A DNA stretch of 64,000 bases from Nocardia pneumoniae NBRC 100136 (GCF_000308755.1 NZ_BAGF01000054.1:22219-86218); one strand, 5' to 3'; numbered from the stretch's first letter, positions 15,795 to 24,366 are shown. Numbers and translations are program-made. Notes: generated by a model not told the origin, from the sequence alone.

Positions 15795-16699
15795 GAGAGC
15801 ACCCCAACCGTGCGCAGATCGGCAGCCAACGCTGCCAATTCCTCGGCGGAGGGCATCAGCTGTGGCAGCCGCGGCTCGCCCACCTCGACCCCGAGCAGGC
15901 GCAGCCCGCCCTTGCTCATCGCGACGCCGCCCAGCCTGGCCATCGCGGCGTGCAGCGGCAGCAGCGTGGCATTGATCTCCCGGGCGCGCACCACCTCACC
16001 GGCGGTATACGCCTCCAGCAACGCACGCAGCCGTTCGGGCACGAGATGCCCGATCACGCTGATGAATCCGGCCGCGCCGACCGACAGCCACGGCAGGTTG
16101 AGCGCGTCGTCGCCGGAGTAGAAGGTCAGGCCGGTGCTCGCGATGAGCTCGGCGCCCATGTTCAGGTCGCCCTTGGCATCTTTGACCGCGACGATGCGCG
16201 GGTGCTCGGCGAGCTTGCGAATGGTGTCGCTGGCGATCGGCACCACCGACCGGCCCGGGATGTCGTACAGGGTGACCGGCAGGTCGGTAGCGTCAGCGAC
16301 GGCGGTGAAGTGCGCGATCAGGCCCGCCTGGGTGGGCCGGGAGTAGTACGGCGTCACCACGAGCAAACCGTGCGCACCCGCGCGCTGCGCGCAGCGCGCG
16401 AGTTCGATCGAGTGCGCGGTGTCGTAGGTGCCCGCGCCCGCGATCACGGTGGCGCGGTCGCCGACCGCGTCGACGACGGCACGCAGCAGATCGGCCTTCT
16501 CCGACTCGGTGGTGGTCGGCGACTCCCCGGTGGTTCCGGAGATCGCGAGCAGGTCGACGCCGCGGTCGACCAGGCGGGCCGCGAGCGCGACCCCGGCATC
16601 GACGTCGAGCTTGCCGTCGGCACTGAAGGGGGTCACCATCGCGACACCTACCGTGCCGGACGCACGCAGCTCCGTTGGCGTCGATTCACCGTTCGTCAT
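15791..16699 (-). CDS. dapA: 4-hydroxy-tetrahydrodipicolinate synthase
   Basis: A 302-residue TIM-barrel aldolase that condenses pyruvate with aspartate semialdehyde, the first committed step of lysine and meso-diaminopimelate synthesis. The Schiff-base lysine is K173 (VAVKDAKG), the catalytic tyrosine Y145 (LYDIPGRS), and T56-T57 plus Y119 complete the proton relay; the spacings equal those of E. coli DapA. The start is the ATG at 16699 (MTNGESTPTE); a longer reading would add 35 unrelated residues. It is the upstream partner of rnj. In M. tuberculosis thyX precedes it; here no thyX is present. Confidence 0.96.
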   Translation of the reverse strand: MTNGESTPTELRASGTVGVAMVTPFSADGKLDVDAGVALAARLVDRGVDLLAISGTTGESPTTTESEKADLLRAVVDAVGDRATVIAGAGTYDTAHSIELARCAQRAGAHGLLVVTPYYSRPTQAGLIAHFTAVADATDLPVTLYDIPGRSVVPIASDTIRKLAEHPRIVAVKDAKGDLNMGAELIASTGLTFYSGDDALNLPWLSVGAAGFISVIGHLVPERLRALLEAYTAGEVVRAREINATLLPLHAAMARLGGVAMSKGGLRLLGVEVGEPRLPQLMPSAEELAALAADLRTVGVLS

Positions 16700-16829
16700 G
16701 GTCAAAAAGGCTACCCGGTCTGGGACAGACCCTCGACACCCTTGTCGGCGATCGGGCCGCAACAGCGGGGCGATCGCCCGCGACCGACTACACGATGGCG
16801 TCATACCACCGCTTGCTTGGCGTCATTTT

Positions 16830-16848
16830 TGACATCAGACTGATGTCA
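16830..16848 (+). promoter_or_regulatory. Perfect palindrome overlapping the HicB-like start codon
   Basis: TGACATCAGACTGATGTCA, a 19-bp perfect inverted repeat (9-bp arms around a central A), ends on the first base of the ATG of the next gene. The place of a Shine-Dalgarno is taken by the palindrome. It is a likely operator, plausibly for the ribbon-helix-helix protein it precedes. Confidence 0.7.
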
Positions 16849-17294
16849 TGGATTTGAACAAGTACACCGGACAGCTGCGCGAGAACCTGATCGCCGCCGC
16901 GGCGCTCGGCGACGAGAAGACCCAGGCCACGGCGGCGGCGCTGGCCGCGGCGACCGAGGGTTCGGCCCGGTTGGCGTTGCTCGCCGCGCTGTCCGAGCTC
17001 GCCGCGGAGGTCAGCGCGGCGCTCGGCGACCGCACGGTGCACGTGTCGGTCGACGGCACGAACGCCTCCGTGGATGTGCGCAAGAGCACGACGACCGACG
17101 ATCCGCCCACGTTCGAGGAGATGACCGGAGACATCAGCAGGGTCACGCTCCGGCTCGTCGAGCAGATGAAGGCGCGCGCGGAAGAGGCTGCGGCACAGAG
17201 CGGTCAGTCGCTGAACGCCTGGCTGTCCAGCGCCGTGCACGGCGCGCTGCGCGACCAGATGCGCGGCCACGGCCCGAAGCGCGACGACACCTGA
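16848..17294 (+). CDS. HicB-like protein with C-terminal ribbon-helix-helix domain
   Basis: A 148-residue protein starting MDLNKYTGQLRENLIAAAAL. Residues 1-60 are helical and Ala-rich, residues 60-95 contain beta strands (VHVSVDGTNASVDVRK), and the C terminus from about 98 to 140 reads RVTLRLVEQMKARAEEAAAQ then SGQSLNAWLSSAVHGALRDQ, the strand-helix-helix pattern of Arc/HicB ribbon-helix-helix DNA-binding proteins. No HicA-type toxin gene is adjacent. The ATG lies on a perfect 19-bp palindrome, so it probably represses itself; it also lacks a Shine-Dalgarno, suggesting a leaderless or palindrome-controlled transcript. It diverges from dapA. Confidence 0.7.
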   Translation: MDLNKYTGQLRENLIAAAALGDEKTQATAAALAAATEGSARLALLAALSELAAEVSAALGDRTVHVSVDGTNASVDVRKSTTTDDPPTFEEMTGDISRVTLRLVEQMKARAEEAAAQSGQSLNAWLSSAVHGALRDQMRGHGPKRDDT

Positions 17295-17318
17295 GCCCCG
17301 CCCGCACCGGCGCTCGCC

Positions 17319-18530
17319 CTACAGCAGCGCGGCGAGATCGCCCCGGTCCCCGATCACCACGTCGTCGAGTTCGAGCCAGTCGGCCAGTTCCCGCAGCGCG
17401 CCGGTGAGCGCGTGGGCGGTGGCCGGGGTGTCGTGGCCTGGTTCGGCGAACGCGGCCGGTACCAGCAGCCGTCCGGCGGCGCGTTCGGCGCGCAGGTCGA
17501 CGCGGCCGACCAGTTCGCCGTCCAGCAGGAACGGGAAGACGTAATAGCCGTGCACCCGTTTGTGTTCCGGCGTGTAGATCTCGATGCGGTAGTGGAAGTC
17601 GAAAATCCGCTCGGTGCGCGCGCGGAAGAAGATCAGCGGATCGAACGGGCACAGCAGTGCGGCGCCCTCGATGCGGCGCGGTGTGGGCGCCCCGGCCCGC
17701 AGATAGGCCGGTTTCCCCCAGCCCGCCACCTCCACCGGGATCAACTCGCCCCCGTCCACCAGATCGGCGATGGCCGGCTCGGTCTGGGTGCGCTGCAGGC
17801 GGTAGTAGTCGCGCAGATCGGCCTCGGTGCCGATGCCGTGCGCGGTGGCCGCCCGCAGCACCAGCTCGCGGACCGCGTCCTGCTCGGAGACGTCGCGCGC
17901 CAGCACGTCGGGCGGGAGCACCCGCTCCGCGAGGTCGTAATGCCTGGTGAACCCGACCCGGGTGGCCACAGACAGCGCGCCCGCCGCGAAAAGCTGCTCG
18001 CAGATCATCTTGGTGTCGCTGAGATTCCACCAGGAACCCTTGGGCCGCGGCTTGTCCAGTTCGAGATGGCGCTCCACTTCACCGGCGGTGGCCGCCCCCA
18101 CCTCGGTGATCACGTCCAGGATGTCCTTGCCCAACGTGGGATTGCGCTCCACCACCTTGCGCATGCCGGACCAGCGCCCGTGCTCATACCGCCGCATCCG
18201 CCAGCGCAGCAGCGGCCAGTCCTGCACCGGGATCAGCGCGGCCTCGTGCGCCCAGTACTCGACCAGCGCGCGGGGCCGCCGCACACCATTGCTCCACGCG
18301 GCCTGATCGAGCAGCGCGCGATCGTAAGGACCGATTCGGCTGAACACCGGCGCGTAATGCGCCCGGACCACCGCCGACACCGAATCCAGTTGCAGCAGCT
18401 GCGTTCTGTCCAGTACCCCGAGCACCGATCGCCGTGTCGCCCGTCCGGGCTTGCGCGCCCCGAAACCCTGCGCCGCCAACGCCGTTCGACGCGCAGCCGC
18501 CGCACCCATCTTCCGCATGGAAGGAACCAT
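17319..18530 (-). CDS. Winged-helix protein, YcaQ/DUF1006 family
   Basis: A protein of about 403 residues of the winged helix-turn-helix YcaQ family, related to DNA glycosylases AlkX/AlkZ that unhook interstrand crosslinks. It shows RRTALAAQGFGARKPGRATR, the LQLDSVSAVVRAHYAPVFSRIG segment (first wHTH and strand), YWAHEAALIPVQDWPLLRWR, the SWWNLSDTKMICEQLF region, and the LCPFDPLIFFRARTERIFDF motif near the C terminus. The conserved Q-x-D/Q-type catalytic motif of AlkZ (QxQ) is replaced by QLD in LLQLDSVS, so glycosylase activity is uncertain. The start is ambiguous: ATGs at 18530 and 18518 lack a strong Shine-Dalgarno. A 160-bp dispersed repeat copy lies just upstream. Confidence 0.85.
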   Translation of the reverse strand: MVPSMRKMGAAAARRTALAAQGFGARKPGRATRRSVLGVLDRTQLLQLDSVSAVVRAHYAPVFSRIGPYDRALLDQAAWSNGVRRPRALVEYWAHEAALIPVQDWPLLRWRMRRYEHGRWSGMRKVVERNPTLGKDILDVITEVGAATAGEVERHLELDKPRPKGSWWNLSDTKMICEQLFAAGALSVATRVGFTRHYDLAERVLPPDVLARDVSEQDAVRELVLRAATAHGIGTEADLRDYYRLQRTQTEPAIADLVDGGELIPVEVAGWGKPAYLRAGAPTPRRIEGAALLCPFDPLIFFRARTERIFDFHYRIEIYTPEHKRVHGYYVFPFLLDGELVGRVDLRAERAAGRLLVPAAFAEPGHDTPATAHALTGALRELADWLELDDVVIGDRGDLAALL

Positions 18531-18558
18531 GCCATGGGCTACCGACAGTGTTGGATTT

Positions 18559-18717
18559 GCAGCGCCTGCGGCGCTGCGTGTTCGCGGCCCCCTTGTGGCT
18601 CGCGTCCGAGCGACCGCCGCTGGCGACTTCGTCGCGGACGCGGCGGCCACTCGGACGCGAGCCGGGCCGCGAACGGACAATGCCCGGTCTCGCTTCGCTC
18701 GAAAGTCGGAGCTGGGC
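18559..18717 (+). repeat. Dispersed palindromic repeat, copy A
   Basis: About 160 bp, close to 90 percent identical to 36881-37041 in the opposite orientation. It opens with the hairpin GCAGCGCC-TGC-GGCGCTGC, then holds a long imperfect stem made by GTTCGCGGCC...GGCTCGCGTCCGAG and CTCGGACGCGAGCCGGGCCGCGAAC-type arms. No gene is seen in the 333 bp between the YcaQ-like gene and the kinase-like gene other than this element. It has no transposase and looks like a REP- or MITE-like element. Confidence 0.75.
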
Positions 18718-18863
18718 CATCTGGTTGCGTGGGTGACAAGCGCAGAACCTGAGTGTTCGCCGCTTGTTCAAGGAGTCGCCAGGCCCTCGGCTCGAGTCAG
18801 CAAGCGCAGTCGGACGCTGCCCGCACGGCATTCCGCTCCTCCCACGGGAGGCCGAGTACACCC

Positions 18864-19904
18864 TCAAGTCGACACGGTAACCGCGCCGGTCGCGTCGATC
18901 TCGGTGCGGCGGTCTCGGTCCGACGCGGTCGCCAGGACGGTCGCCAGAATGCGGCGGCCGGTCGGGAGGATGCGGACCGTCACCGAGCCCTCGTTCGCGG
19001 CGTCCAGCTCGCGGGTGGCCGCGTCGATCACCTGCTGGCGCACCGGGGCCGGGACGCCCGCGAAACCGCCGTCATCGAGCAGAACCACTTCGACGCCACG
19101 CGAGCGGGCTCCGCGGGCGGCGCTGCTGAGCTGGTCGGTGACCAGATGCGGGGCTCGAAGACCGTCGCGCAACTCGGCTTCCAGGAGGCGGCACTGTTCC
19201 CGCTCGGCGGCGGTGAGTTCGTCGCCGTCGGCGATGCGTTCCAGGATCGGACGCGCCACCGCGTCGAGACGGGCGATCTGCCGGTTGCGTTCCCCGTTCT
19301 CCGCGGCCATGGCGGCCTCGGCCGCGGCGCGCATGGTCGCCTCCTCCCGCAGCAGGCGCAGCGAGCGCTGTGTGGGGCGCATGATCGCCGCGAACAGCGA
19401 CACTCCCGCGACCGTGGCGACCGGCACGATGGAACCGACGACCACGCCGACCCGCAGCCCGGCCACCACACCCACCACCGCGATCACCACGCCGATGCCG
19501 AGGACGCCGAGCCACGCCGCGGCCAGCCGTCCGCGCAGCACCAGCACGGCGAGCACGTACGACGCGGCGAACGCCGTCCACACCTGCTTCGACCAGCCGT
19601 GTTCGACGTCGAACGAGGTCAGGATCGTGGCCACCGGTCCGGCGGCGGCGACGAACACGGTCGCGGGCCACGGCAGCGGGTCGACCGGCGACGCCACGAC
19701 CACCACACCGGCCAGCGCCAGCACGATCAGCGCGGCGACGGCGGCGGACAGCGGCGTTTCCGAGAAGTTCCGGACCATGTACAGCGCGATGGTCGCCTCG
19801 AGGATGACCAGGAACAGCCAAGCCGCCCGCTCGCGCAGGCCGAGCAGATCCCGCAGCCCGAATTCGGTGTCCTGCTCAGCCATTGCCGTGTCCTGCTCAA
19901 CCAT
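18864..19904 (-). CDS. Degenerate sensor histidine kinase-like membrane protein
   Basis: A 346-residue protein with about six N-terminal transmembrane helices (residues 20-190), a coiled-coil (RPTQRSLRLLREEATMRAAA and on), and a C-terminal domain that has the outline of a histidine kinase ATPase but lacks a recognisable H-box, N-box and glycine boxes; a vestige remains as RGVEVVLLDDGGFAGVPAPV and a terminal strand IDATGAVTVST. It overlaps the end of the upstream active-looking kinase by 8 bp (ATG at 19904 inside the GGC-AAT-GGT-TGA end), so the two are translationally coupled. It is likely a regulatory or dimerisation partner rather than an active kinase. Confidence 0.7.
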   Translation of the reverse strand: MVEQDTAMAEQDTEFGLRDLLGLRERAAWLFLVILEATIALYMVRNFSETPLSAAVAALIVLALAGVVVVASPVDPLPWPATVFVAAAGPVATILTSFDVEHGWSKQVWTAFAASYVLAVLVLRGRLAAAWLGVLGIGVVIAVVGVVAGLRVGVVVGSIVPVATVAGVSLFAAIMRPTQRSLRLLREEATMRAAAEAAMAAENGERNRQIARLDAVARPILERIADGDELTAAEREQCRLLEAELRDGLRAPHLVTDQLSSAARGARSRGVEVVLLDDGGFAGVPAPVRQQVIDAATRELDAANEGSVTVRILPTGRRILATVLATASDRDRRTEIDATGAVTVST

Positions 19905-21189
19905 TGCCACCCCACACCAGCGTGACGGTCGTACCCTCGCCCGGCTGGGATTCCACGAACCCGGCGCCGCCCGCGAGCTGTCGCATGCGGCCCAGGATGC
20001 TCACCGAGATGCCGAGCCGATCGACGGGCACCTCGCTCAGATCGAATCCCGCACCGTCGTCGCGGAACACCACGCGGATACCGCCCGCGCTGATCGTCAC
20101 GGTGACGGTCCGCACGACCTCGCGCCCCGCGACGGTGGCGTGGCGCAGACTGTTGCGCGCGGCCTCGGCGAGCGCGGCGGCGATCGTGCTGGCGGCTTCG
20201 ACCGGCAGGTGCAGATCGTCGAATCCGGTCCAGCGCCGTGCCGTGAACCGGATGCCCGGGTTCACCTCGTGCACGGCCGAGCGCAGGAATCCGATCGCGG
20301 ATTGCGCGTCCAGCCGATCGGGTTCGGTGTCTCCCACCCGGCATTCGTCGAGTTGTTCCAGGGTTCGCTCGGCCTGGCGGCGCAGCACCGGCGATTCGGT
20401 CCCGGCACGCGAGGCGTCCAGCAGGGTGGACAGCACCGCGTCGTGGATCAGCGCGGCGAATCGCGCGCGTTCCCGTTCCCTGGCCGCCGCCCCCGCGACC
20501 GCCGCCGCCCGGCTGCTCTCGATCGCCGACTCCCGATCCACCCGGTCGGCCGCGGCCCTGGCGTAGATCACACACCACAGGAACAACGCGCTGAGCCCTG
20601 CCGCCCTGGCGAAATCGCCGAGCAGCGCCAACGCGGTGGTCTCGTGCAGCACGGCCAGGTTCGCCAGCGCACTGAACGCGGCGCCGACCATCAGGTACGC
20701 CACGGCGAACGGCGGACGCCACGCGAGCACGGCCGCGAGGACGCCCAACGCCAGGACGCGGTACAGCCACACCGAGGCGGCCCCCTCGGCGGCCGGTTCG
20801 GCGTACGCGAACGGCACCACGGCCATGGCGGCGAGGAAACTCACCGCCGCCGCGCCGGCGACCAGCTGGATGACGCGCGGACCCAGGGCGATCGAGACGA
20901 CCGCGAGCACCGGGAACCACCCGAAGGCCAGCACCACCTCGACGACCGTCCAGCCGACCGACACGAACCGGCTCTGGTCGGCGATCTCCGGTAGCTCGAC
21001 CACCGCGGCGATCACCCCGGCGATGCCGATGGCAAGCCCCAGCCTGCGCAGGATGCGGTCGGCGGCGCCCTCGGAGGTCTTCTCGCCCGACAGCGCGACG
21101 ACACCGCGGCGCCAACAGCTCGGGCGGAACCGGCCGAGCGCGAGAGAGCGGGAGTGCGACGGGGTGTCCAGCATGCTGGACGCGGTCAT
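19897..21189 (-). CDS. Sensor histidine kinase (NarL-system type)
   Basis: A 430-residue kinase starting at the ATG at 21189 (MTASSMLDTPSHSRSLALGR), overlapping the response regulator stop by ATGA. About eight transmembrane helices occupy residues 50-270, then a HisKA_3-like dimerisation region containing FAALIHDAVLSTLLDAS with the phospho-accepting histidine, the N-box EAARNSLRHA, the G1 box FRDDGAGFDL and the late segment GISVSILGRMRQLAGGAGFV with ESQPGEGTTVTLVW. All ATP-binding motifs look intact. No extracytoplasmic sensor domain is visible, so it probably senses something within the membrane. It sits between the response regulator and a degenerate kinase-like gene. Confidence 0.88.
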   Translation of the reverse strand: MTASSMLDTPSHSRSLALGRFRPSCWRRGVVALSGEKTSEGAADRILRRLGLAIGIAGVIAAVVELPEIADQSRFVSVGWTVVEVVLAFGWFPVLAVVSIALGPRVIQLVAGAAAVSFLAAMAVVPFAYAEPAAEGAASVWLYRVLALGVLAAVLAWRPPFAVAYLMVGAAFSALANLAVLHETTALALLGDFARAAGLSALFLWCVIYARAAADRVDRESAIESSRAAAVAGAAARERERARFAALIHDAVLSTLLDASRAGTESPVLRRQAERTLEQLDECRVGDTEPDRLDAQSAIGFLRSAVHEVNPGIRFTARRWTGFDDLHLPVEAASTIAAALAEAARNSLRHATVAGREVVRTVTVTISAGGIRVVFRDDGAGFDLSEVPVDRLGISVSILGRMRQLAGGAGFVESQPGEGTTVTLVWGGNG

Positions 21190-21872
21190 CCGCGCGGATG
21201 CCGCTCGGGAACCGGAAGCCATCCGTCCTCCACCGCCCGCTTGTACAGGTCGGTCTTGGTCGGCGCCGGACGACCGGCGTCGGCGTACTTCTGGCGGATC
21301 CGGCCGAGATAGTCGTTGACCGTCTGCTCGGACAGACCGGTCAATCGCGCGACCCGGGAGGCTTTCTCGCCGGACGCGTACAACGTGAGCACTTCCTCTT
21401 GCCGCGGGCTCAGACCCACGTCGGACAGTTGCGGGTCGCCGTCGATGGCGGCCGCCCAATCGGTGGTGACCACCTGTTCGCCGGACGCGGCCCGGCGCAC
21501 CGCCGCGACGACGGTCGGCACGTCCTCGGATTTACGCACGACGCCGAGCACACCGGCACGCGCGGCCGAGCGCACCAGGAAGGCGTTGTCCGCCCCGGTG
21601 AAGACCAAGACCTCGATGCCGCGGGCCCGCAGGGCGCGCACGTTGTCCTCGGGCGAGGAGCCGTCGGCCAACCGCAGATCCAGCACCACCAGATCCAGTG
21701 GCGCCGCGCCGTCCGCGGCGGCGAGCAGTTCCGGCACGGTACCCGCGGTCAGGACCAGATCGAGGTCGGTTTCCGGCGCAAGCATCGCGGCGAGACCGAT
21801 CGCGACCGATTCGTGGTCTTCCACCAATCCGATCCGGCGCGGCGCGTTCTCGCCCCCTTCGGCCCACGTCAC
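21186..21872 (-). CDS. LuxR/NarL-family response regulator
   Basis: A 228-residue response regulator. The receiver domain (residues about 15-130) has IGLVEDHESV, the phospho-acceptor in LDLVVLDLRLADGS, and a switch threonine in EVLVFTGADN; the C-terminal LuxR-type HTH reads LSPRQEEVLTLYASGEKASR then VARLTGLSEQTVNDYLGRIR. The GTG at 21872 is chosen because GGGAGAG lies just upstream; a GTG at 21899 would add 9 residues. The stop overlaps the kinase start, giving a three-gene coupled operon: response regulator, kinase, degenerate kinase. Targets are not evident. Confidence 0.88.
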   Translation of the reverse strand: MTWAEGGENAPRRIGLVEDHESVAIGLAAMLAPETDLDLVLTAGTVPELLAAADGAAPLDLVVLDLRLADGSSPEDNVRALRARGIEVLVFTGADNAFLVRSAARAGVLGVVRKSEDVPTVVAAVRRAASGEQVVTTDWAAAIDGDPQLSDVGLSPRQEEVLTLYASGEKASRVARLTGLSEQTVNDYLGRIRQKYADAGRPAPTKTDLYKRAVEDGWLPVPERHPRG

Positions 21873-21979
21873 CTGACTCTCCCATCCGAGCTCACTCACA
21901 ACCCCACCGGAACAACAGCCAAGCCAGTATGCCGGTCCCTGGTGCGGAATGGTCAGACACCAGAAATCGGGGGACGCTG

Positions 21980-22432
21980 TCACTCCATGAGTCCAGCGGC
22001 CAGCGTCGCGCCGAGTTCCCAGCACCGCTGCAGGTCCTCCTTGGCGGGCGGACCGGACACCACCACGACGGGGGCTGCCTGCTCCCAGCCCAGTCCGGTG
22101 GTCACGCTGACCACGCCGCGCTCGGCGCCCTCGGTGCCTTCGTTCCCGTGCAGGTACAGCCCGTATGGGCGACCCCTGGTGGAATCGAGGCACGGATAGT
22201 AGAACGTGTCGAACGCGTGCTTGAGCGCACCGCTCATGTATCCGAGATTGGCGGGGCTGCCGAGCAGGTACCCGTCGGCGGCCAGCACGTCGGACGCGGT
22301 GACGGCCAGTGCGGCGCGGCGTACGACCTGCACGCCTTCGATCTCGGGGTCGGCGGCCCCGGAGACGACGGCCTCGAACATCGCCTGCATGTGCGGGGAC
22401 GGCGTGTGATGGATGATCAGCAACCGGGCCAC
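21980..22432 (-). CDS. Flavodoxin-like / NADPH-dependent FMN reductase family protein
   Basis: A 150-residue flavoprotein-like domain from the GTG at 22432 (VARLLIIHHTPSPHMQAMFE). It has the flavodoxin phosphate loop (HHTPSPHMQAMFE in place of S/T-x-T-G-x-T), the YLLGSPANLGYMSGALKHAF motif that binds the isoalloxazine in WrbA-like proteins, and a C-terminal half with PVVVVSGPPAKEDLQRCWEL. It probably binds FMN and acts as a reductase; the partner is unknown. It follows the membrane protein at 22461 with 28 bp between them and may be cotranscribed with it and dapB. Confidence 0.85.
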   Translation of the reverse strand: MARLLIIHHTPSPHMQAMFEAVVSGAADPEIEGVQVVRRAALAVTASDVLAADGYLLGSPANLGYMSGALKHAFDTFYYPCLDSTRGRPYGLYLHGNEGTEGAERGVVSVTTGLGWEQAAPVVVVSGPPAKEDLQRCWELGATLAAGLME

Positions 22433-22460
22433 CCTGCGATCGTATCGGCCGCCGCGGTGC

Positions 22461-22961
22461 TCAGGTGTTGTCGCGCTCGTGCCGTTCCAGCGCGACCGCG
22501 CGGCGCATGGTCTCGCGGGCTCGGGTCCGGTCACCCGCGTAGTCGTAGGCCCGCGCCAGTCGGTAGGAGATCCGCCAGTTGTCCGGATCGGCTTCCCATT
22601 CGGCCTTGACCTTCGCGAACAGTTCGTCGGCGGCCGCACGCTCGATGCGGCCGGACGGAAGGCGCGGCAGCTGTTCGGTGTCCAGCTCGAGACCTTCGTC
22701 GTGGATACGCCGGGCCAGATGCTGATGCGCCAGCGCCGCGCGCACGGTGGCCGCGACGATCCAGACGCCGAGCAGCGGCAGGATCAGCACGCCGACACCG
22801 ATGACGATCGCCGCCACGTCACCGGAACCGATCAGGCTGAACGCGATCCGGCCGAGCAGCAGGAAGTAAAACCCGAGCACCAGCACGAGCGCCGCGATCA
22901 ACGCGACGACCTTGACGACCTCCGCGCCGCCCTTCGGCTCGACCGGTTCCGCGCTGCTCAC
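22461..22961 (-). CDS. Conserved membrane protein with TPR-like tail (Rv2772c-like)
   Basis: A 166-residue protein with two transmembrane helices at about 15-40 and 50-75 (VVKVVALIAALVLVLGFYFL, AAIVIGVGVLILPLLGVWIV) and a cytoplasmic C-terminal domain of about 85 residues. The end, DPDNWRISYRLARAYDYAGD followed by RTRARETMRRAVALE, reads as one to two tetratricopeptide-like helix pairs. It lies directly downstream of dapB, the same neighbourhood as Rv2772c next to dapB in M. tuberculosis. Function is unknown; a scaffold at the membrane for cell-wall precursor enzymes is conceivable but unproven. Confidence 0.75.
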   Translation of the reverse strand: MSSAEPVEPKGGAEVVKVVALIAALVLVLGFYFLLLGRIAFSLIGSGDVAAIVIGVGVLILPLLGVWIVAATVRAALAHQHLARRIHDEGLELDTEQLPRLPSGRIERAAADELFAKVKAEWEADPDNWRISYRLARAYDYAGDRTRARETMRRAVALERHERDNT

Positions 22962-23037
22962 GACCGCTCCCGGCCGGGTCTCGGTTCCGCCGCGCGCAAC
23001 CGCGCCCGGTGTCCTCGGATCACTCGCCGACGCTCGT

Positions 23038-23784
23038 TCACAGGTCCAGGAACGGATCGAGCCCGACGGTCAGGCCGGGACGGTTCGCGATTTCCCGTAC
23101 GCCGAGCAGCACACCGGGCGCGAAGGACGAGCGGTCGATCGAGTCGTGCCGGATGGTGAGGGTCTCGCCCTGGGTGCCGAACAGCACCTCCTGGTGGGCG
23201 ACGAGCCCCGCCAGACGCACCGAGTGCACCCGCACCCCGTCCACGTCGGCGCCGCGCGCGCCCTCGAGCTCGGTGGTCGTCGCGTCGGGACTGCCGCCCC
23301 GACCCGCCTTGTCCCTGGCCGCGGCGATCAGTCCGGCGGTGCGGTAAGCGGTGCCGGAGGGCGCGTCCGCCTTGTTCGGGTGGTGCAGCTCGATGACTTC
23401 GACCGAGTCGAAGAACCGGGCGGCCTGCTCGGCGAAACGCATGGACAGCACCGCGCCGATGGCGAAGTTCGGTGCGATCAGCACGCCGACGTCCGGATGT
23501 CCGGCCAGCCAGCCGCGCACCTCGGCCAGGCGGGACTCGTCGAATCCCGTGGTGCCGACCACCGCGTGAATACCGTGCTCCACCAGGAACTTCAGGTTGC
23601 CCATCACGACGTCGGGATGAGTGAAGTCGACGACCACCTGCGTCCGGGCCGCGGTGAACAGGTCGAGCGAATCGCCCTTGTCGACTTCCGCGACCAATTC
23701 CAGGTCATCCGCCGCCGTCACCGCCGCGCAGATCGCCTGCCCGACTTTGCCACGCGCCCCGAGCACTCCGACCCGAATGGTCAC
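23038..23784 (-). CDS. dapB: 4-hydroxy-tetrahydrodipicolinate reductase
   Basis: A 248-residue NAD(P)H-dependent reductase in lysine/diaminopimelate synthesis, acting after DapA. The N-terminal Rossmann motif is VGVLGARGKVGQ, and the active-site region is VIELHHPNKADAPSGTA, holding the catalytic His pair, the Lys and the D-x-P-S-G-T loop. The cofactor hinge VVVDFTHPDVV and VVGTTGFDE are also seen. The start is the GTG at 23784 with GAGGAGG immediately upstream. It corresponds to Rv2773c. Confidence 0.96.
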   Translation of the reverse strand: MTIRVGVLGARGKVGQAICAAVTAADDLELVAEVDKGDSLDLFTAARTQVVVDFTHPDVVMGNLKFLVEHGIHAVVGTTGFDESRLAEVRGWLAGHPDVGVLIAPNFAIGAVLSMRFAEQAARFFDSVEVIELHHPNKADAPSGTAYRTAGLIAAARDKAGRGGSPDATTTELEGARGADVDGVRVHSVRLAGLVAHQEVLFGTQGETLTIRHDSIDRSSFAPGVLLGVREIANRPGLTVGLDPFLDL

Positions 23785-23918
23785 CGCACCTCCTCGTTCC
23801 GCTTCGGTCGGTGTCAGCCTAGTGTGCGCCGCCGAACGAGATCCGCCCGCAGCCCCCGCACCGCGCCGAACGAACCCGAGACAGCCGCCGCGGCGAGGCA
23901 GCCGCGGATCGAGCGCGC

Positions 23919-24356
23919 CTACGCCCGGCCGCCGATCTCCGCAGTCGGCGCGCCAGCCAGGTTCGCCGCCATTCGTCGCAGCATCCGCATGGTTTCGGCG
24001 AACTGCTCGTCGGTGATCCCGTCGGCCATCTGCCGCCTGCGCTCGCTGATCCGGACCCAGGCCTGGTCGTGTGTCGCTCGTCCCGCCTCGGTCAGCGAGA
24101 GCACGCCCGCGTCCTCGGAGACCAGCCGGTTGTCGAGGAGGTCGGCCAGTTCGGTGGGCCATTCGGCGTCGTCGGTCCAGAAGGTGTCGAGCGCGTCGCG
24201 GATGTCGTCGGCGCGCTGTGGCCCGTCGGCGAGTGAGTGCAGTACCTGCCAGCGTCTGCGGCTGAGTTCGCCCGCGGCGAGATCCTCGTCGAAACGCTGG
24301 TTGATCAACCGGTCGAGTTCCACGAGCCAGTACCCGATTCCACGCTGGATAGCCAT
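23919..24356 (-). CDS. MarR-type winged-helix regulator
   Basis: A 145-residue protein starting MAIQRGIGYWLVELDRLINQ, with AAGGAG upstream. The winged helix is QVLHSLADGPQRADDIRDAL then LADLLDNRLVSEDAGVLSLT, with a dimerising helix at each end. It resembles the MarR-family group common in actinobacteria. It is transcribed away from a second MarR gene at 24432, and the 75-bp AT-rich intergenic region holds two inverted repeats. Neither gene is directly next to an obvious target, so the pair may control each other or the alcohol dehydrogenase downstream of the second. Confidence 0.85.
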   Translation of the reverse strand: MAIQRGIGYWLVELDRLINQRFDEDLAAGELSRRRWQVLHSLADGPQRADDIRDALDTFWTDDAEWPTELADLLDNRLVSEDAGVLSLTEAGRATHDQAWVRISERRRQMADGITDEQFAETMRMLRRMAANLAGAPTAEIGGRA

Positions 24357-24366
24357 CACAGCTCCT

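Noticed and set aside
18540..18730. Protein-coding reading of the dispersed repeat (CSACGAACSRP-type peptide on both copies)
   Set aside because: Both copies translate to a similar peptide because they are the same DNA. The frame is not continued into a gene and the DNA is dominated by stems, so a structural element explains it better.
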